64,000 nt of DNA from Paucisalibacillus globulus. GTDB lineage: Bacteria; Bacillota; Bacilli; Bacillales; Amphibacillaceae. The translations under genes were made by a program, and so were the position numbers. Positions within the stretch are counted from its first letter, which is position 1, and the number at the start of each line of letters is the position of its first letter. Location of the stretch: NCBI RefSeq assembly GCF_900184735.1, contig NZ_LT855386.1:615476-679475 (forward strand), in the 5' to 3' direction. The notes beneath the pieces are model-generated. The model did no database searches and was not told the origin of the DNA. It saw nothing but the letters and a program-made list of their open reading frames with translations. Shown in pieces: positions 25,521 through 34,834 of this stretch.

Positions 25521-27335
25521 ATGACAACAACAAAAGCTAAAAGACTAACCCGTTCTGAGGTACCAGAGGAACAAAAATGGGATTTAACTGATTTATTTCC
25601 TACATTTGAGGATTGGGAAAATGAACTAATAGCTGTGCAAGAAGATATTACAGAGATAACCCAGTACAAAGGTAAGTTAGGTAATGATGCAAAGACATTA
25701 TTAAACTGTCTTACAACACTAGAAAACTATCGTGAGCGTTTAGTTCGTGTATTTACATATGCTAGTCTTAAGTCTAGTGCTGATGGAAGTGACCCAGATA
25801 ACCAACGTGATTCTGCCAGAGTTTCTTCTGCAGGGGCAAGTATTGGGGCAAAGTTATCCTTTGTTCAATCCGAACTATTAGCATTACCAGAAGGAAAAAT
25901 TGAACAATTCCTAGATGAAGAGAATGCACTGCAGTCTTATAAAAAAGTGCTAGATGATATTTTAGAAGAAAAGCCTCACACCCTTTCACCGGAAATTGAG
26001 GAAACATTGGCAGCACTTAGTGAAGTACATGGTGCACCTTATATGATTTATTCTCGTAGTAAAGCTTCCGATATGGTCTTTGACTCCATTACAGACGAGG
26101 ATGGAAATGAGCTACCAATGTCTGCAGCATTATACGAAGACCGCTTTGAGCTAGAAACTGATACGAAACTTCGCCGTGATGCTTATGATTCATTTACAAA
26201 GACATTAAACCAATATAAAAATACATTTGCTGCCAACTATGCGACAGAAGTGAGTCGCCAAGTAACAATGGCTCGCCTACGTAACTATGACTCTGTTACA
26301 GACATGCTACTAGCTCCTCAACAGGTAACAAAAGAAATGTATGAAAATCAACTGAATGTTATCCAAGAAGAACTAGCACCTATTATGCGTCGTTACGCTA
26401 AACTTAAGAAAGAAAAGCTTGGTCTGGACGAAATGCGTTACTGTGATTTAAAAGCACCACTTGATCCAGAATTTAATCCAAAGACTACTTACGAAGAAGC
26501 AAAAGCTGTGATTCTTGATTCCCTTAAAGTAATGGGGCCAGAATACACAGAAATCATGGAAAAAGGTTTAAATGAGAGATGGGTTGACCTAGCTGATAAT
26601 GTTGGGAAAGCAACAGGAGCATTCTGTTCCAGTCCATATGGTGTTCATCCTTATATTCTCATTACTTGGACAGACACCATGCGAGGTGCTTTTGTATTAG
26701 CACATGAACTCGGTCACGCAGGTCATTTCTATCTAGCAGGTAAAAATCAATCCTTATTGAACACAAGACCATCAACCTACTTTGTTGAAGCTCCTTCAAC
26801 AATAAATGAGTTACTATTAGCGAATCATTTAATGAGCAAAACCGACGATAAGCGCATGAAGCGTTGGATCATCACTCAACTATTAGGTACGTATTATCAT
26901 AACTTTGTCACTCACTTACTGGAGGGTGAATACCAACGTCGTGTGTACGAGTTAGCAGAAGCTGGCACTCCATTAACGGCATCTGTATTAACTCAGCAAA
27001 AACAAGAAGCCCTTGAAAACTTCTGGGGTGATGCGGTTACATTTGACCAGGGTGCAGGACTTACTTGGATGCGTCAACCCCACTATTATATGGGATTATA
27101 TCCTTATACGTATTCTGCAGGATTAACCGTATCAACCGCAGTGGCGAAACGCATTCAAGAAGAAGGAAAACCTGTTGTTGATAGTTGGTTAGATGTTCTT
27201 AGAGCTGGTGGAACATTAAAACCACTTGACTTGATTAAACAAGCTGGTGTAGATATGTCTAAGCCAGATGCCATTCGTGAAGCTGTTGCTTTTGTTGGCT
27301 CATTAGTAGATGAATTGGAAAAGAGTTATAAGTAG
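25521..27335 (+). CDS. pepF: Oligoendopeptidase F (M3B zinc peptidase)
   Basis: 604 residues, close to B. subtilis YjbG/PepF. A cytoplasmic zinc metallopeptidase that cleaves short oligopeptides. The zinc motif HELGH is at residues 395-399 (AHELGHAGHFY), and the third ligand lies in STINELLLANH. The N-terminal helical lobe (FPTFEDWENEL, VRVFTYASLKSSADGSDP) is typical of the family. The ATG is preceded by GGGAAAGGGG. It stands alone between two repeat arrays and has its own terminator. Confidence 0.93.
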   Translation: MTTTKAKRLTRSEVPEEQKWDLTDLFPTFEDWENELIAVQEDITEITQYKGKLGNDAKTLLNCLTTLENYRERLVRVFTYASLKSSADGSDPDNQRDSARVSSAGASIGAKLSFVQSELLALPEGKIEQFLDEENALQSYKKVLDDILEEKPHTLSPEIEETLAALSEVHGAPYMIYSRSKASDMVFDSITDEDGNELPMSAALYEDRFELETDTKLRRDAYDSFTKTLNQYKNTFAANYATEVSRQVTMARLRNYDSVTDMLLAPQQVTKEMYENQLNVIQEELAPIMRRYAKLKKEKLGLDEMRYCDLKAPLDPEFNPKTTYEEAKAVILDSLKVMGPEYTEIMEKGLNERWVDLADNVGKATGAFCSSPYGVHPYILITWTDTMRGAFVLAHELGHAGHFYLAGKNQSLLNTRPSTYFVEAPSTINELLLANHLMSKTDDKRMKRWIITQLLGTYYHNFVTHLLEGEYQRRVYELAEAGTPLTASVLTQQKQEALENFWGDAVTFDQGAGLTWMRQPHYYMGLYPYTYSAGLTVSTAVAKRIQEEGKPVVDSWLDVLRAGGTLKPLDLIKQAGVDMSKPDAIREAVAFVGSLVDELEKSYK

Positions 27336-27352
27336 AAACTTATAAAACAATG

Positions 27353-27395
27353 AATCGCCTCAGAAGTCTTTATTGACTCTAGGCGATTTTTTGTT
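27353..27395 (+). terminator. Terminator of pepF
   Basis: An outer 8-bp stem (AATCGCCT / AGGCGATT) with an inner AGTC/GACT pairing, followed by six T residues. Confidence 0.85.
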
Positions 27396-27433
27396 TTGGA
27401 TAGATGAACTGTGAAGTATTCTTTTGGGATTGG

Positions 27434-27690
27434 TTCTATTAGACAAAAGTGAGAGGAAAAGCAGTGAATTTGTCTTTTAGAGAAGTTTTATTAGACAGAA
27501 CTTATGAATAAGGAGTTATTCTGTCCTTTAGACACGTTCTATTAGACAAACTTTCTGAATAAGTTACCATTCTGTCCTTTAGACACGTTCTATTAGACAG
27601 ACTTCCTGGATAAGTTACTATTCTGTCCTTTAGACACGTTCTATTAGACAAATTAAATGAAAATACAATAAGTCTGTCTATTATATTTCC
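27434..27690. repeat. 51-bp tandem repeats (about five units)
   Basis: Units start at about 27434, 27486, 27537, 27588 and 27639; the three central ones are exactly 51 bp. Each begins TTCTATTAGACA and ends CTGTCCTTTAGACACG, so the two ends are partly inverted (TCTATTAGACA against TGTCCTTTAGA). The first and last units are diverged. The array fills the gap between pepF and hemY. A minus-strand open frame with a 17-residue repeat is a by-product. Confidence 0.85.
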
Positions 27691-27726
27691 TACAGTGTAC
27701 CTCAAAAACTTCTCATAAATAAAAAC

Positions 27727-27756
27727 AACGACATTTGCAATTTAACAAATGCCGTT
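27727..27756 (-). terminator. Terminator of the hemEHY operon
   Basis: On the minus strand AACGGCATTTG pairs with CAAATGTCGTT and is followed by GTTTTTATTT, just after the hemY stop. Confidence 0.8.
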
Positions 27757-27766
27757 CAGGTAAGGA

Positions 27767-29170
27767 TTACTTATTCTGAAGATATTCTATAACTTGATGC
27801 ACTGCCTGCTCCCCTTGCTCAATACAATCTGGGATACCTACACCCTCAAATGAACTACCTGCAAAATATACACCTGGAAGTTGTTCATTAGCCTCTTTAC
27901 GTAGCTTCTGAATTCTTTCTATGTGGCCAACAGTATATTGTGGCATCACATTTTTCCACCTGGAAATTATACTAAACTCAGGTTTTGCGGTAATGTTCAT
28001 TGTTTTGTTTAAATCTTTTAACACAATATCTACCAATTCATCATCTGGTAAATCTACAATTTCTTGATCACTAGGTCTGCCAACATAACAGCGAATTAAT
28101 GCTTTACCTTCTGGTGTAGAAGATGGCCATTTTTTATGTGTCCATGTACATGCAGTAATCCTAAAATCACTGTTGCGAGATACAACAAATCCAGTACCAT
28201 CAATATCCTGTTTTATTGCAGATTGGTCAAATGCTAGGGCAACATTCGCTACTGAACTTGATGGAACATCTGCTAATACATTGAGAAAATCAAACTGTCC
28301 AAACATCTTTGGTAATGTTTGATGTGAAGTTGTAGCAATAACTGCTGATGCTTTTACTACATCTCCATTACCCAACACTACTTGGTAACCTGTTTCATTT
28401 TTCTCTACATGTTCAACTGTAGTATTTAGAATAATCGAATCCTGGTCAAGCTTTTCTGTTAATTTATCAACCATTACTTCTAACCCATCTTTAAACGAGA
28501 AAAAGACCCCTGTTGCTTTCCCTTTCGTTTTGGGTGGTTTAGGCATTGTCTCTTGTAACCCTTTGATCAAACTACCGTATTTTTGTTCCAATTGATAGAA
28601 ATTAGGGAATGTCGCCATTAGACTCATTTCATCAATATCACCAGAATAGATACCGGATAATAAAGGTTCAATTTCGTTGTCAACTAGCTCATCACCGAAA
28701 CGGCGTCGCATAAAAGAACCTAATGATTGGTCAACCATTTCTTCCCCTTTACCCATTTCCAAATCCAGTAATGCACGTTCTTTACCAGAGGAGGAAACAA
28801 GTTCAGAATCTAGAAAAGGGTCAATCTCCATTGGTATTCCCATAAACGCCCCTTTAGGCATCTTATGAAGCTTCCCTTGAACTAAAATATAGGACTGACC
28901 TGTACCATTCCGAACCATCTGATCTTTTAATCCTAATTCTTCTACCAGTTTTACTCCTGGTTTCTTTCTAGCAATGATTGAATCAGGACCACGCTCAATA
29001 ATGAATCCATCACGTTTATAGGTGTTTATTTTACCACCTAATCGATTACTCGCTTCTACAAGTTTAATTTGGTATGGTAAATTATTTTCTTTGATGTTTT
29101 TTTGTAAATAATAGGCAGCGGATAACCCTGTTATCCCGCCGCCTACTATAATAATTGTTTGTTTTTCCAT
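27767..29170 (-). CDS. hemY: Coproporphyrinogen III / protoporphyrinogen oxidase
   Basis: 467 residues, FAD-dependent. In Bacillota this enzyme (HemY, also called CgoX) oxidises coproporphyrinogen III to coproporphyrin III in the coproporphyrin-dependent haem route. The FAD dinucleotide motif IIVGGGITGLSAAYYLQ is at residues 6-22, followed by VEASNRLGGKINTYKRDGFIIERGPDSI; the C-terminal GVYFAGSSFEGVGIPDCIEQG is the second FAD contact. The start ATG overlaps the hemH stop by one base (TAATG). Third gene of hemE-hemH-hemY. Associated with the inner face of the membrane (family knowledge). Confidence 0.94.
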   Translation of the reverse strand: MEKQTIIIVGGGITGLSAAYYLQKNIKENNLPYQIKLVEASNRLGGKINTYKRDGFIIERGPDSIIARKKPGVKLVEELGLKDQMVRNGTGQSYILVQGKLHKMPKGAFMGIPMEIDPFLDSELVSSSGKERALLDLEMGKGEEMVDQSLGSFMRRRFGDELVDNEIEPLLSGIYSGDIDEMSLMATFPNFYQLEQKYGSLIKGLQETMPKPPKTKGKATGVFFSFKDGLEVMVDKLTEKLDQDSIILNTTVEHVEKNETGYQVVLGNGDVVKASAVIATTSHQTLPKMFGQFDFLNVLADVPSSSVANVALAFDQSAIKQDIDGTGFVVSRNSDFRITACTWTHKKWPSSTPEGKALIRCYVGRPSDQEIVDLPDDELVDIVLKDLNKTMNITAKPEFSIISRWKNVMPQYTVGHIERIQKLRKEANEQLPGVYFAGSSFEGVGIPDCIEQGEQAVHQVIEYLQNK

Positions 29171-30105
29171 TACGCATCACGCTTTGCTCTATTTTGTACA
29201 ACCTTAGCCAATGTTTCGATGAATAAAGGATGTGTGTTTGGCATTGGAGGTCTATAGTAGCTAACTCCTAATTCATCACATACCACTTTACATTCGTAGT
29301 CATTATCATAAAGAACCTCTAAATGGTCTGCAATAAAGCCGACTGGTGCATATACAAATGCACGATAGCCTTTCTCTTCATATACAGAACGAGTTAAATC
29401 TTGTACATCTGGTCCTAACCATGGATCTGGAGTGTTTCCTTCACTTTGCCAACCAAGCTCATAGTTTGTGATACCAGCTTTTTCAGCTATTAGACGTGCA
29501 GTTTCAGCTAATTGGTCTGGATATGGGTCACCATTTTGTAGAATTTTTTCAGGTAAACTATGTGCCGAAACGATAAGAACTGCATTTTCACGTTCTTCTG
29601 GAGTCATTTTGTCGTATTCTGCATTAATATGGTCTGCCCAATATTGGATAAATCCTGGTGCCTCATACCAGCTTTCTACTGCTTTAATGTTAATACCGTG
29701 TTTAGCTGCTTCTTCCCCAGCACGTGTATTATAAGATTTCACACTAAATGTTGAATAATGAGGTGCTAGCACTAGGGAAACAGCTTCTTTAATATCATCT
29801 TTCCCCATTTCCGCAACAGCATCTTCAATAAATGGAGTGATATGTTTTAGACCAATATACGCTTTATACTCATATTCATCTTGCATTTCATTTAATTTTG
29901 ATTCAATAGCTTTAGCTTGTTCTTCGGTGATACGAGCTAATGGAGAAATACCCCCGATTGCCTTATAACGGTCTTTTAGATCCTGGAGTTGTTCATCAGA
30001 AGGCTTTCTTCCATGACGAATATGTGTGTAATACGGTTCAATGTCTTCCTCTTTATATGGTGTACCGTATGCCATAATGAGTAGTCCTAATTTCTTTCTT
30101 TCCAT
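29170..30105 (-). CDS. hemH: Coproporphyrin ferrochelatase
   Basis: 311 residues from the ATG at 30105, preceded by GAGGTGTAGGAAC; an earlier in-frame start at 30123 is upstream of that site. It inserts Fe2+ into coproporphyrin III (CpfC/HemH). Motifs: [19 protein letters not shown] near the N-terminus, the conserved [19 protein letters not shown] with the metal-binding His, [15 protein letters not shown], and [19 protein letters not shown]. Cytoplasmic or membrane-associated. Middle gene of the hem operon, one-base overlap with hemY. Confidence 0.94.
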   Translation of the reverse strand: MERKKLGLLIMAYGTPYKEEDIEPYYTHIRHGRKPSDEQLQDLKDRYKAIGGISPLARITEEQAKAIESKLNEMQDEYEYKAYIGLKHITPFIEDAVAEMGKDDIKEAVSLVLAPHYSTFSVKSYNTRAGEEAAKHGINIKAVESWYEAPGFIQYWADHINAEYDKMTPEERENAVLIVSAHSLPEKILQNGDPYPDQLAETARLIAEKAGITNYELGWQSEGNTPDPWLGPDVQDLTRSVYEEKGYRAFVYAPVGFIADHLEVLYDNDYECKVVCDELGVSYYRPPMPNTHPLFIETLAKVVQNRAKRDA

Positions 30106-30140
30106 GTTCCTACACCTCTTCATGTAAGTTTTATATCAAG

Positions 30141-31169
30141 TTAACGTTTAGAATAAGTATGAATTAATTCAGTAAGTTTCTTCAGAGTTTCTGGTTTTAC
30201 ATCTGGTGTTACCCCGTGTCCTAAGTTGAATACATGTCTGCCATCTTCTTTCGATTGGTCGAGAATAGCTTTCGTTCTAGTTTCAATTATTTCCCAATCA
30301 GAAAGTAAAAGTGCTGGGTCTAAATTACCTTGTAATACCTTAGTCACTCCTAAATCTCTTGCCTCTTTAATAGAAGTTCTCCAGTCAAGACCAATAACAT
30401 CAACTGGCAAGTCATTCCACTCTAATAATAAATGACTAGCACCAACACCAAACATAGTAAGGGGCACACCTTCGTTTTTTAATTCGCTGAAGATACGGTT
30501 CATAACCGGTTTAATATATGTTCTATAATCAGATGCATTTAGAGCTCCAACCCAAGAATCAAAGATCTGGATCGCCTTAACACCTGCTTTAATTTGTGAT
30601 TTCACATACGTAATAGTCATATCTGCTAATTTTTCCATTAAAGCAAACCATGCTTCCGAGTTTGCATACATAAATGCTTTCGTTTTTCCATATGTCTTAG
30701 ATGGTCCACCTTCTATCATATAACTTGCTAGTGTAAATGGAGCACCACTAAAACCGATTAATGGAACAGATAATTGTTCTTCTGTTAACAATTTAATTGT
30801 ATCTAACACATAGGGAACATCAACTTCTGGATTTATTGTTCCCAACTTTTCAACATCCTCAATACTCTTAATGGGATTATCAATAACCGGGCCAATTCCT
30901 GATTTAATTTCAACATCAACACCAATTGCTGGAAGTGGTGACATGATGTCTTTGTATAGTATTGCTGCATCGACATTATACTGTTCTACAGGAAGTCTTG
31001 TAACATAGGCACAAACTTCTGGACGATGAGTAATGTCAAATAAAGAATACTTTTCTTTTAGTTTTCTGTATTCAGGTTGCGACCTACCCGCCTGTCTCAT
31101 AAACCATGCAGGTGTATAGTCAACCGCTTCACCTTTGTACGCACGAATGATCGTATCATTAAAATTCAT
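30141..31169 (-). CDS. hemE: Uroporphyrinogen decarboxylase
   Basis: 342 residues. It converts uroporphyrinogen III to coproporphyrinogen III. The family signature is present: [14 protein letters not shown] near residue 22 and the [20 protein letters not shown] block, with [13 protein letters not shown] and [11 protein letters not shown] later. The ATG is followed by the canonical [14 protein letters not shown] start and preceded by AAAGGGTGAGAAC. First gene of hemEHY; hemH begins 36 bases after its stop. The divergent neighbour is the haem-degrading hmoB. Confidence 0.95.
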   Translation of the reverse strand: MNFNDTIIRAYKGEAVDYTPAWFMRQAGRSQPEYRKLKEKYSLFDITHRPEVCAYVTRLPVEQYNVDAAILYKDIMSPLPAIGVDVEIKSGIGPVIDNPIKSIEDVEKLGTINPEVDVPYVLDTIKLLTEEQLSVPLIGFSGAPFTLASYMIEGGPSKTYGKTKAFMYANSEAWFALMEKLADMTITYVKSQIKAGVKAIQIFDSWVGALNASDYRTYIKPVMNRIFSELKNEGVPLTMFGVGASHLLLEWNDLPVDVIGLDWRTSIKEARDLGVTKVLQGNLDPALLLSDWEIIETRTKAILDQSKEDGRHVFNLGHGVTPDVKPETLKKLTELIHTYSKR

Positions 31170-31583
31170 GTTCTCACCCTTTTTGGATTATCTGTCAAAC
31201 TATATCCATACCTTTTTATGTACTGTATTATGACAAGTACTTTTATAAACTTTCCTATTCTACTATACCTATTTCGACTTGTGATGTATAGAAAGAAGCT
31301 ATTTTGTCATTAATTTGTCTAATTTACTTTACACAAAATAGACACTATTATCTTTTAATTATTACCTGGGAAATATTTTGTCGAAAAAAGTCAGTTTCGA
31401 ATGAAAATAAGTAGGAGGTTGGTTATAATTCTAATTAGTTTACGATACAATGGATACTATAAACATCTCATCTATCATACGATGATTATTATACGACTAA
31501 ATCAAGCAAACTTAAAGTAATAGCTATTATTTATTAATAATAATTATTGATATTCTGCTCGTAATTTAGAAAGGAGATACCTG
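31170..31583. other. Divergent intergenic region between hemE and hmoB
   Basis: 414 AT-rich bases without a gene. It must hold the promoters of both operons, but no promoter is clear. A sequence partly matching a Fur box (TAATAATAATTATTG, 31535-31549, about 11 of 14 positions of the 7-1-7 core) lies 35 bases before hmoB. In such AT-rich DNA this match is weak. Confidence 0.4.
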
Positions 31584-32072
31584 ATGAATGCATATATGAC
31601 AAATGGAACCATTGATTTTCTAATGAAGTTATCCGATAAGTACCCCGCTATTACATTTCACTTTATGAGCGGCCCTTCTAATGATGTCGCCTATTATGAA
31701 GGTACTAATCAAAAGGTTTTCCAATCTGGTAGAGACTATGAAGTTCTTATTCAGGCTGGAGAAATACAAGAGGAAGGTTATGTTGTCATGAACAATATAC
31801 CTGTAACAGATGAAGGCAGACCAATATTTGAAGATAACTTTAAAAAAAGAAAAGGAGACGTAGATGGTCAAACGGGATTCCAAGCATTTCGATTATTAAA
31901 GCCTTTAAAAGGTAATACATATGTTGTCTTTACCCAATGGGATTCGGTAAATAGCTATGAACAATGGAAAACCTCCGAATCGTTCCAAAAAGCACACACC
32001 GGAACAAAACCACCAGCATACTTTGCAGATAGACCGTTTGTCAATACATATAACATGATTGAATCAGAATAA
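31584..32072 (+). CDS. hmoB: Haem-degrading monooxygenase HmoB-like (ABM domain)
   Basis: 162 residues. The C-terminal half is an antibiotic-biosynthesis-monooxygenase ferredoxin-like fold: EGYVVMNNIPVTDEGRPIFEDNFKKRKGDVDGQTGFQAFRLL, then YVVFTQWDSVNSYEQWKTS, with the Trp typical of the IsdG/HmoB group. B. subtilis HmoB (YhgC, 166 residues) opens haem to release iron, and its gene also lies next to hemEHY. The ATG has AAGGAGATACCTG upstream. Divergent from hemE, so haem synthesis and degradation sit back to back. Confidence 0.85.
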   Translation: MNAYMTNGTIDFLMKLSDKYPAITFHFMSGPSNDVAYYEGTNQKVFQSGRDYEVLIQAGEIQEEGYVVMNNIPVTDEGRPIFEDNFKKRKGDVDGQTGFQAFRLLKPLKGNTYVVFTQWDSVNSYEQWKTSESFQKAHTGTKPPAYFADRPFVNTYNMIESE

Positions 32073-32084
32073 CTTAACCAAACA

Positions 32085-32128
32085 AATAGGTCCCCAAATT
32101 GTATTTCCAAGACAATTGGGGACCTATT
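32085..32128. terminator. Bidirectional terminator between hmoB and the thioredoxin-like gene
   Basis: A 17-bp stem (AATAGGTCCCCAAATTGT against ACAATTGGGGACCTATT) with a short loop, between convergent genes. Confidence 0.85.
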
Positions 32129-32133
32129 ATTTA

Positions 32134-32607
32134 TTAATTTAGAACATACTCCTCAAAGAATGCAGCATATACATCCTCTTCTTGCTGTCCTTCTAAGCGA
32201 GCAACTTCTTTACCATCCTCATAATATACAAGAGTTGGTGTTGATTGGATAGCAAATTGTTGAACATCATATGCAAATTCTAGTAGGTTCAACTTTTTCA
32301 TATCAACATCCATTTCCTCTGCTAATGGTACTAGGTATGGTGTAGTTGCCTTACAAAATGAACAAGTTGGGCTATAGTAATATACTGTTACCCCTTCTCC
32401 ACCTTCTACTTGATTAATTAGTTCATCTGGTAAAATTTGATTACCATAGTTGGGATCACTTAATTGATCAATGGTTGCTTGATTAAGATCGTCTGTACCA
32501 TATGGATTATTTTCCAATGCTTTATCATTCTTATAACTAATAACAAAGAATAAGGCACCGAATAACACTACAATGGCTGCAACGATTGCTATCATTTTCT
32601 TTTGCAT
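32134..32607 (-). CDS. Membrane-anchored thioredoxin-like protein
   Basis: 157 residues. An N-terminal membrane segment (about 5-23) is followed by an extracytoplasmic thioredoxin fold with the redox motif CSFC in YYYSPTCSFCKATTPYL and the cis-proline in STPTLVYYEDGKEV. It lies two bases after bdbC on the same strand. The natural inference is that it is the thiol oxidase or reductase partner whose redox state BdbC sets, an arrangement like DsbA with DsbB. It does not look like the larger BdbD. Exact role (oxidant or reductant) is unknown. Confidence 0.8.
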   Translation of the reverse strand: MQKKMIAIVAAIVVLFGALFFVISYKNDKALENNPYGTDDLNQATIDQLSDPNYGNQILPDELINQVEGGEGVTVYYYSPTCSFCKATTPYLVPLAEEMDVDMKKLNLLEFAYDVQQFAIQSTPTLVYYEDGKEVARLEGQQEEDVYAAFFEEYVLN

Positions 32608-32609
32608 TT

Positions 32610-33038
32610 TTATTTCCCCCTAGTTTGTTTTAATAGTACTAGATGTGTTACAAAGATTAAAATAAATGCTGTACCCGCCATAATTGGAATGGTAATAAAA
32701 CCAAAGAAATTCACATATTCCACATTACAAGGTACAAGTCCACATGCACCGCCCGCTTCCTTTAAAGCAGGTAATTTTTGTATAAAATAATGATATGTAG
32801 ACAAACACATACCTATACCACTTAAAAACAAACCTGGTAAGGCAGTGGATAAATCCCTTTTGAATAATGCTGTACCATAAATAATGACTAATGGGTACAT
32901 GAGAATTCGTTGAAACCAACATAATTCACATGGCTCATACCCCATAACTTCTGAGAAAAACAAACTACCTGCTGTAGCTACAACAGCCACTCCCCATATT
33001 CCAAGCAGAAAATTCTCTTTTTTCTTCGAATCATCCAT
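32610..33038 (-). CDS. bdbC: Disulfide-bond formation protein BdbC (DsbB family)
   Basis: 142 residues, four membrane segments. The first redox pair is CELC in GYEPCELCWFQRILMYP and the second is in GGACGLVPC, matching the DsbB/BdbC layout that passes electrons from the thiol oxidase to quinones. The ATG has GAGGAGATACCTGA upstream. First gene of a two-gene operon with the thioredoxin-like protein. Its promoter region contains a perfect palindrome over the -10 box. Confidence 0.88.
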   Translation of the reverse strand: MDDSKKKENFLLGIWGVAVVATAGSLFFSEVMGYEPCELCWFQRILMYPLVIIYGTALFKRDLSTALPGLFLSGIGMCLSTYHYFIQKLPALKEAGGACGLVPCNVEYVNFFGFITIPIMAGTAFILIFVTHLVLLKQTRGK

Positions 33039-33068
33039 TCAGGTATCTCCTCAATTTGATTTTAATTT

Positions 33069-33104
33069 CCCTAGTATTATACTAGGGATTGATTCAAAAA
33101 ACAA
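33069..33104 (-). promoter_or_regulatory. bdbC promoter with palindromic operator over the -10 box
   Basis: On the minus strand TTGTTT (33104-33099), a 17-base spacer and TATAAT (33081-33076) form a promoter 37-66 bases ahead of bdbC. The -10 lies in the centre of a perfect palindrome, CCCTAGTAT-T-ATACTAGGG (33069-33087). The palindrome has no T run, so it is more likely an operator than a terminator. Confidence 0.5.
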
Positions 33105-33125
33105 AAAAGAGGGCTTCACCCTCTT
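33100..33125 (-). terminator. Terminator of the lia operon
   Basis: A 7-bp stem (AAGAGGG / CCCTCTT) overlapping the liaR stop codon, followed on the minus strand by a T-rich tract. Confidence 0.8.
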
Positions 33126-33754
33126 GAATTTAACAAATTATTTTTATGAACATATACAGCAGCCTGTGTCCTATCATGAACATCTAATTTAGCTAGAATA
33201 TTACTTACATGAGTTTTAACTGTTTTAATACCAATATATAGTTTCTCACTAATTTCCTGGTTGGTCATTCCATTTCCAATACATAACAAGACTTCCATTT
33301 CTCGTTCTGTTAATTCATCATGAAGTTTTCGCTTTTCTCCACGGAAACTAGTCATCATTTTGCTGGCTACTTTTGGTTCAATCACATTCTCACCGTTTGC
33401 TGCTTTTTTTATAGCAGACACAATTTCATCAGCTGAGGAGGTTTTTAAAATATAGCTAAATGCTCCTGCCTCTAATGCTGGAAATACTTGTTGATCATCA
33501 TAATAGCTTGTTAGAATGATAATCTTACATGATGGGTATTCCTGCATAACCTGTTTGGTTGCATCGATACCTGTTCCATTGTCCATCATTAAATCCATCA
33601 ATACAACGTCTGGCTTTTCTTTTAAAATAAGTTTTGCTCCGTCATTCCCACTATTTGCTTGACCAATGACATTAATCTCGGGGTCAGTCTGTAAATAAGC
33701 AATGATACCTTTTCTTACAATTTCATGGTCATCTACCACTATAACTCGAATCAT
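33116..33754 (-). CDS. liaR: Response regulator LiaR (NarL/LuxR family)
   Basis: 212 residues from the ATG at 33754, which has GGGGAGGAATAGAG upstream; the open frame extends 11 codons further without a site. The receiver domain has VVDDHEIVRKG and the phospho-acceptor Asp in VVLMDLMMDNG. The C-terminal LuxR-type helix-turn-helix is LTEREMEVLLCIGNGMTNQEIS. In the Lia system it activates envelope-stress genes when LiaS signals cell-wall damage. The liaIH targets of B. subtilis are not adjacent here. Last gene of the operon. Confidence 0.9.
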   Translation of the reverse strand: MIRVIVVDDHEIVRKGIIAYLQTDPEINVIGQANSGNDGAKLILKEKPDVVLMDLMMDNGTGIDATKQVMQEYPSCKIIILTSYYDDQQVFPALEAGAFSYILKTSSADEIVSAIKKAANGENVIEPKVASKMMTSFRGEKRKLHDELTEREMEVLLCIGNGMTNQEISEKLYIGIKTVKTHVSNILAKLDVHDRTQAAVYVHKNNLLNSRG

Positions 33755-33780
33755 CTCTATTCCTCCCCTTCCAATCTCTT

Positions 33781-34818
33781 TTAACAAGGTATTCGAATAT
33801 CAATATAAGTGCCTTCATCGATATTGGATCTAATCGTAAACGTACCACCTAGTTCTTCGCTACGTTCCTTCATTGTTTTTAAGCCATACGACGTCTTTTT
33901 CTCATTATCAACGGAAAAGTCAAAGCCTTTTCCATTGTCTGCAATATGTATGAAGAGCTCTTTACCACGTTTTATAATTTCTATCTTTACCTCAGATGCA
34001 TTTGCATGACGAAGTATATTAGATAAAGATTCTTGTATAATTCGAAAGACATGCTCTTCTGTCGCTTCTGACAAGGCCAACTTCTCATCTATTTCTAACT
34101 GAAAGTTAATCTGTGATTTTTGCCTTAACTCATCTACTAGTTTCATAATTCCCTTTGGTAATGGATCTCCAGATAAATGGACAGGTCTTAGATGTAGTAG
34201 TAGTGCACGCATCTCAGCTTGAGCATGATGTGCCGCACTTGCCACTTCTTCCATCTGTTCTTTTGCTAAAACCGCATTATGATCAATTTGCCTAACAGCT
34301 GCTTCAGACATCATAGACAATGCAAATAGCTGCTGACTCACTGCGTCATGTAGGTCCCTTGCAATACGTTGCCTTTCTTCAATTACAGCTGACTTATGTG
34401 CTGACTTTGCAAGCTCCGCCTTCTCATCCGCTAACCGTTGCAATGACTTCACTTGATTTTGAAGTTTTTCACCAAGTTCATTTAATTCATTCCCTATTCT
34501 GGAGAGCTCGTCTCCTTCATTAAAGTATATTCTAGATTGATAGTTTCCATTTGCAAATTGTGTAATAAGAACAGACAAATAATCCATGCGTTGTTTAATA
34601 TCTCCACTTGAACGAAAACCCACATATACCGAAATAAAGAATGCAATCACTGCGTATAACCCAATAAATAAAAAGATACTATTGGACGTAAGCCATGTTG
34701 GAGATACTAAAACATAGATAGATAATAATATTGCTAGAATTGTAATAAAGGTTAGAAAAAGTCCATTAAAGTGCGAGATGATATAACTGTACCGAATACT
34801 GGAAAACCGCTTTTTCAT
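33781..34818 (-). CDS. liaS: Sensor histidine kinase LiaS
   Basis: 345 residues from the ATG at 34818 with GAGGAGAG upstream. Two N-terminal membrane helices with a very short extracellular loop mark an intramembrane-sensing kinase. A HAMP-like linker and coiled coil follow, then the HisKA_3 box ERQRIARDLHDAVSQQLFAL with the phospho-His, and an HATPase domain with the N box (ILRHANASEV) and DNGKGFDF. It phosphorylates LiaR under cell-wall stress. It begins 16 bases after liaF. Confidence 0.92.
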   Translation of the reverse strand: MKKRFSSIRYSYIISHFNGLFLTFITILAILLSIYVLVSPTWLTSNSIFLFIGLYAVIAFFISVYVGFRSSGDIKQRMDYLSVLITQFANGNYQSRIYFNEGDELSRIGNELNELGEKLQNQVKSLQRLADEKAELAKSAHKSAVIEERQRIARDLHDAVSQQLFALSMMSEAAVRQIDHNAVLAKEQMEEVASAAHHAQAEMRALLLHLRPVHLSGDPLPKGIMKLVDELRQKSQINFQLEIDEKLALSEATEEHVFRIIQESLSNILRHANASEVKIEIIKRGKELFIHIADNGKGFDFSVDNEKKTSYGLKTMKERSEELGGTFTIRSNIDEGTYIDIRIPC

Positions 34819-34834
34819 TGTACTCTCTCCTCTA

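Noticed and set aside
27502..27705. 67-residue open frame with a 17-residue repeat
   Set aside because: It arises from the 51-bp array between terminators and has no start signal.
31535..31549. Fur-box-like sequence before hmoB
   Set aside because: Only partial match in very AT-rich DNA; kept as a note in the intergenic entry and not as a site.
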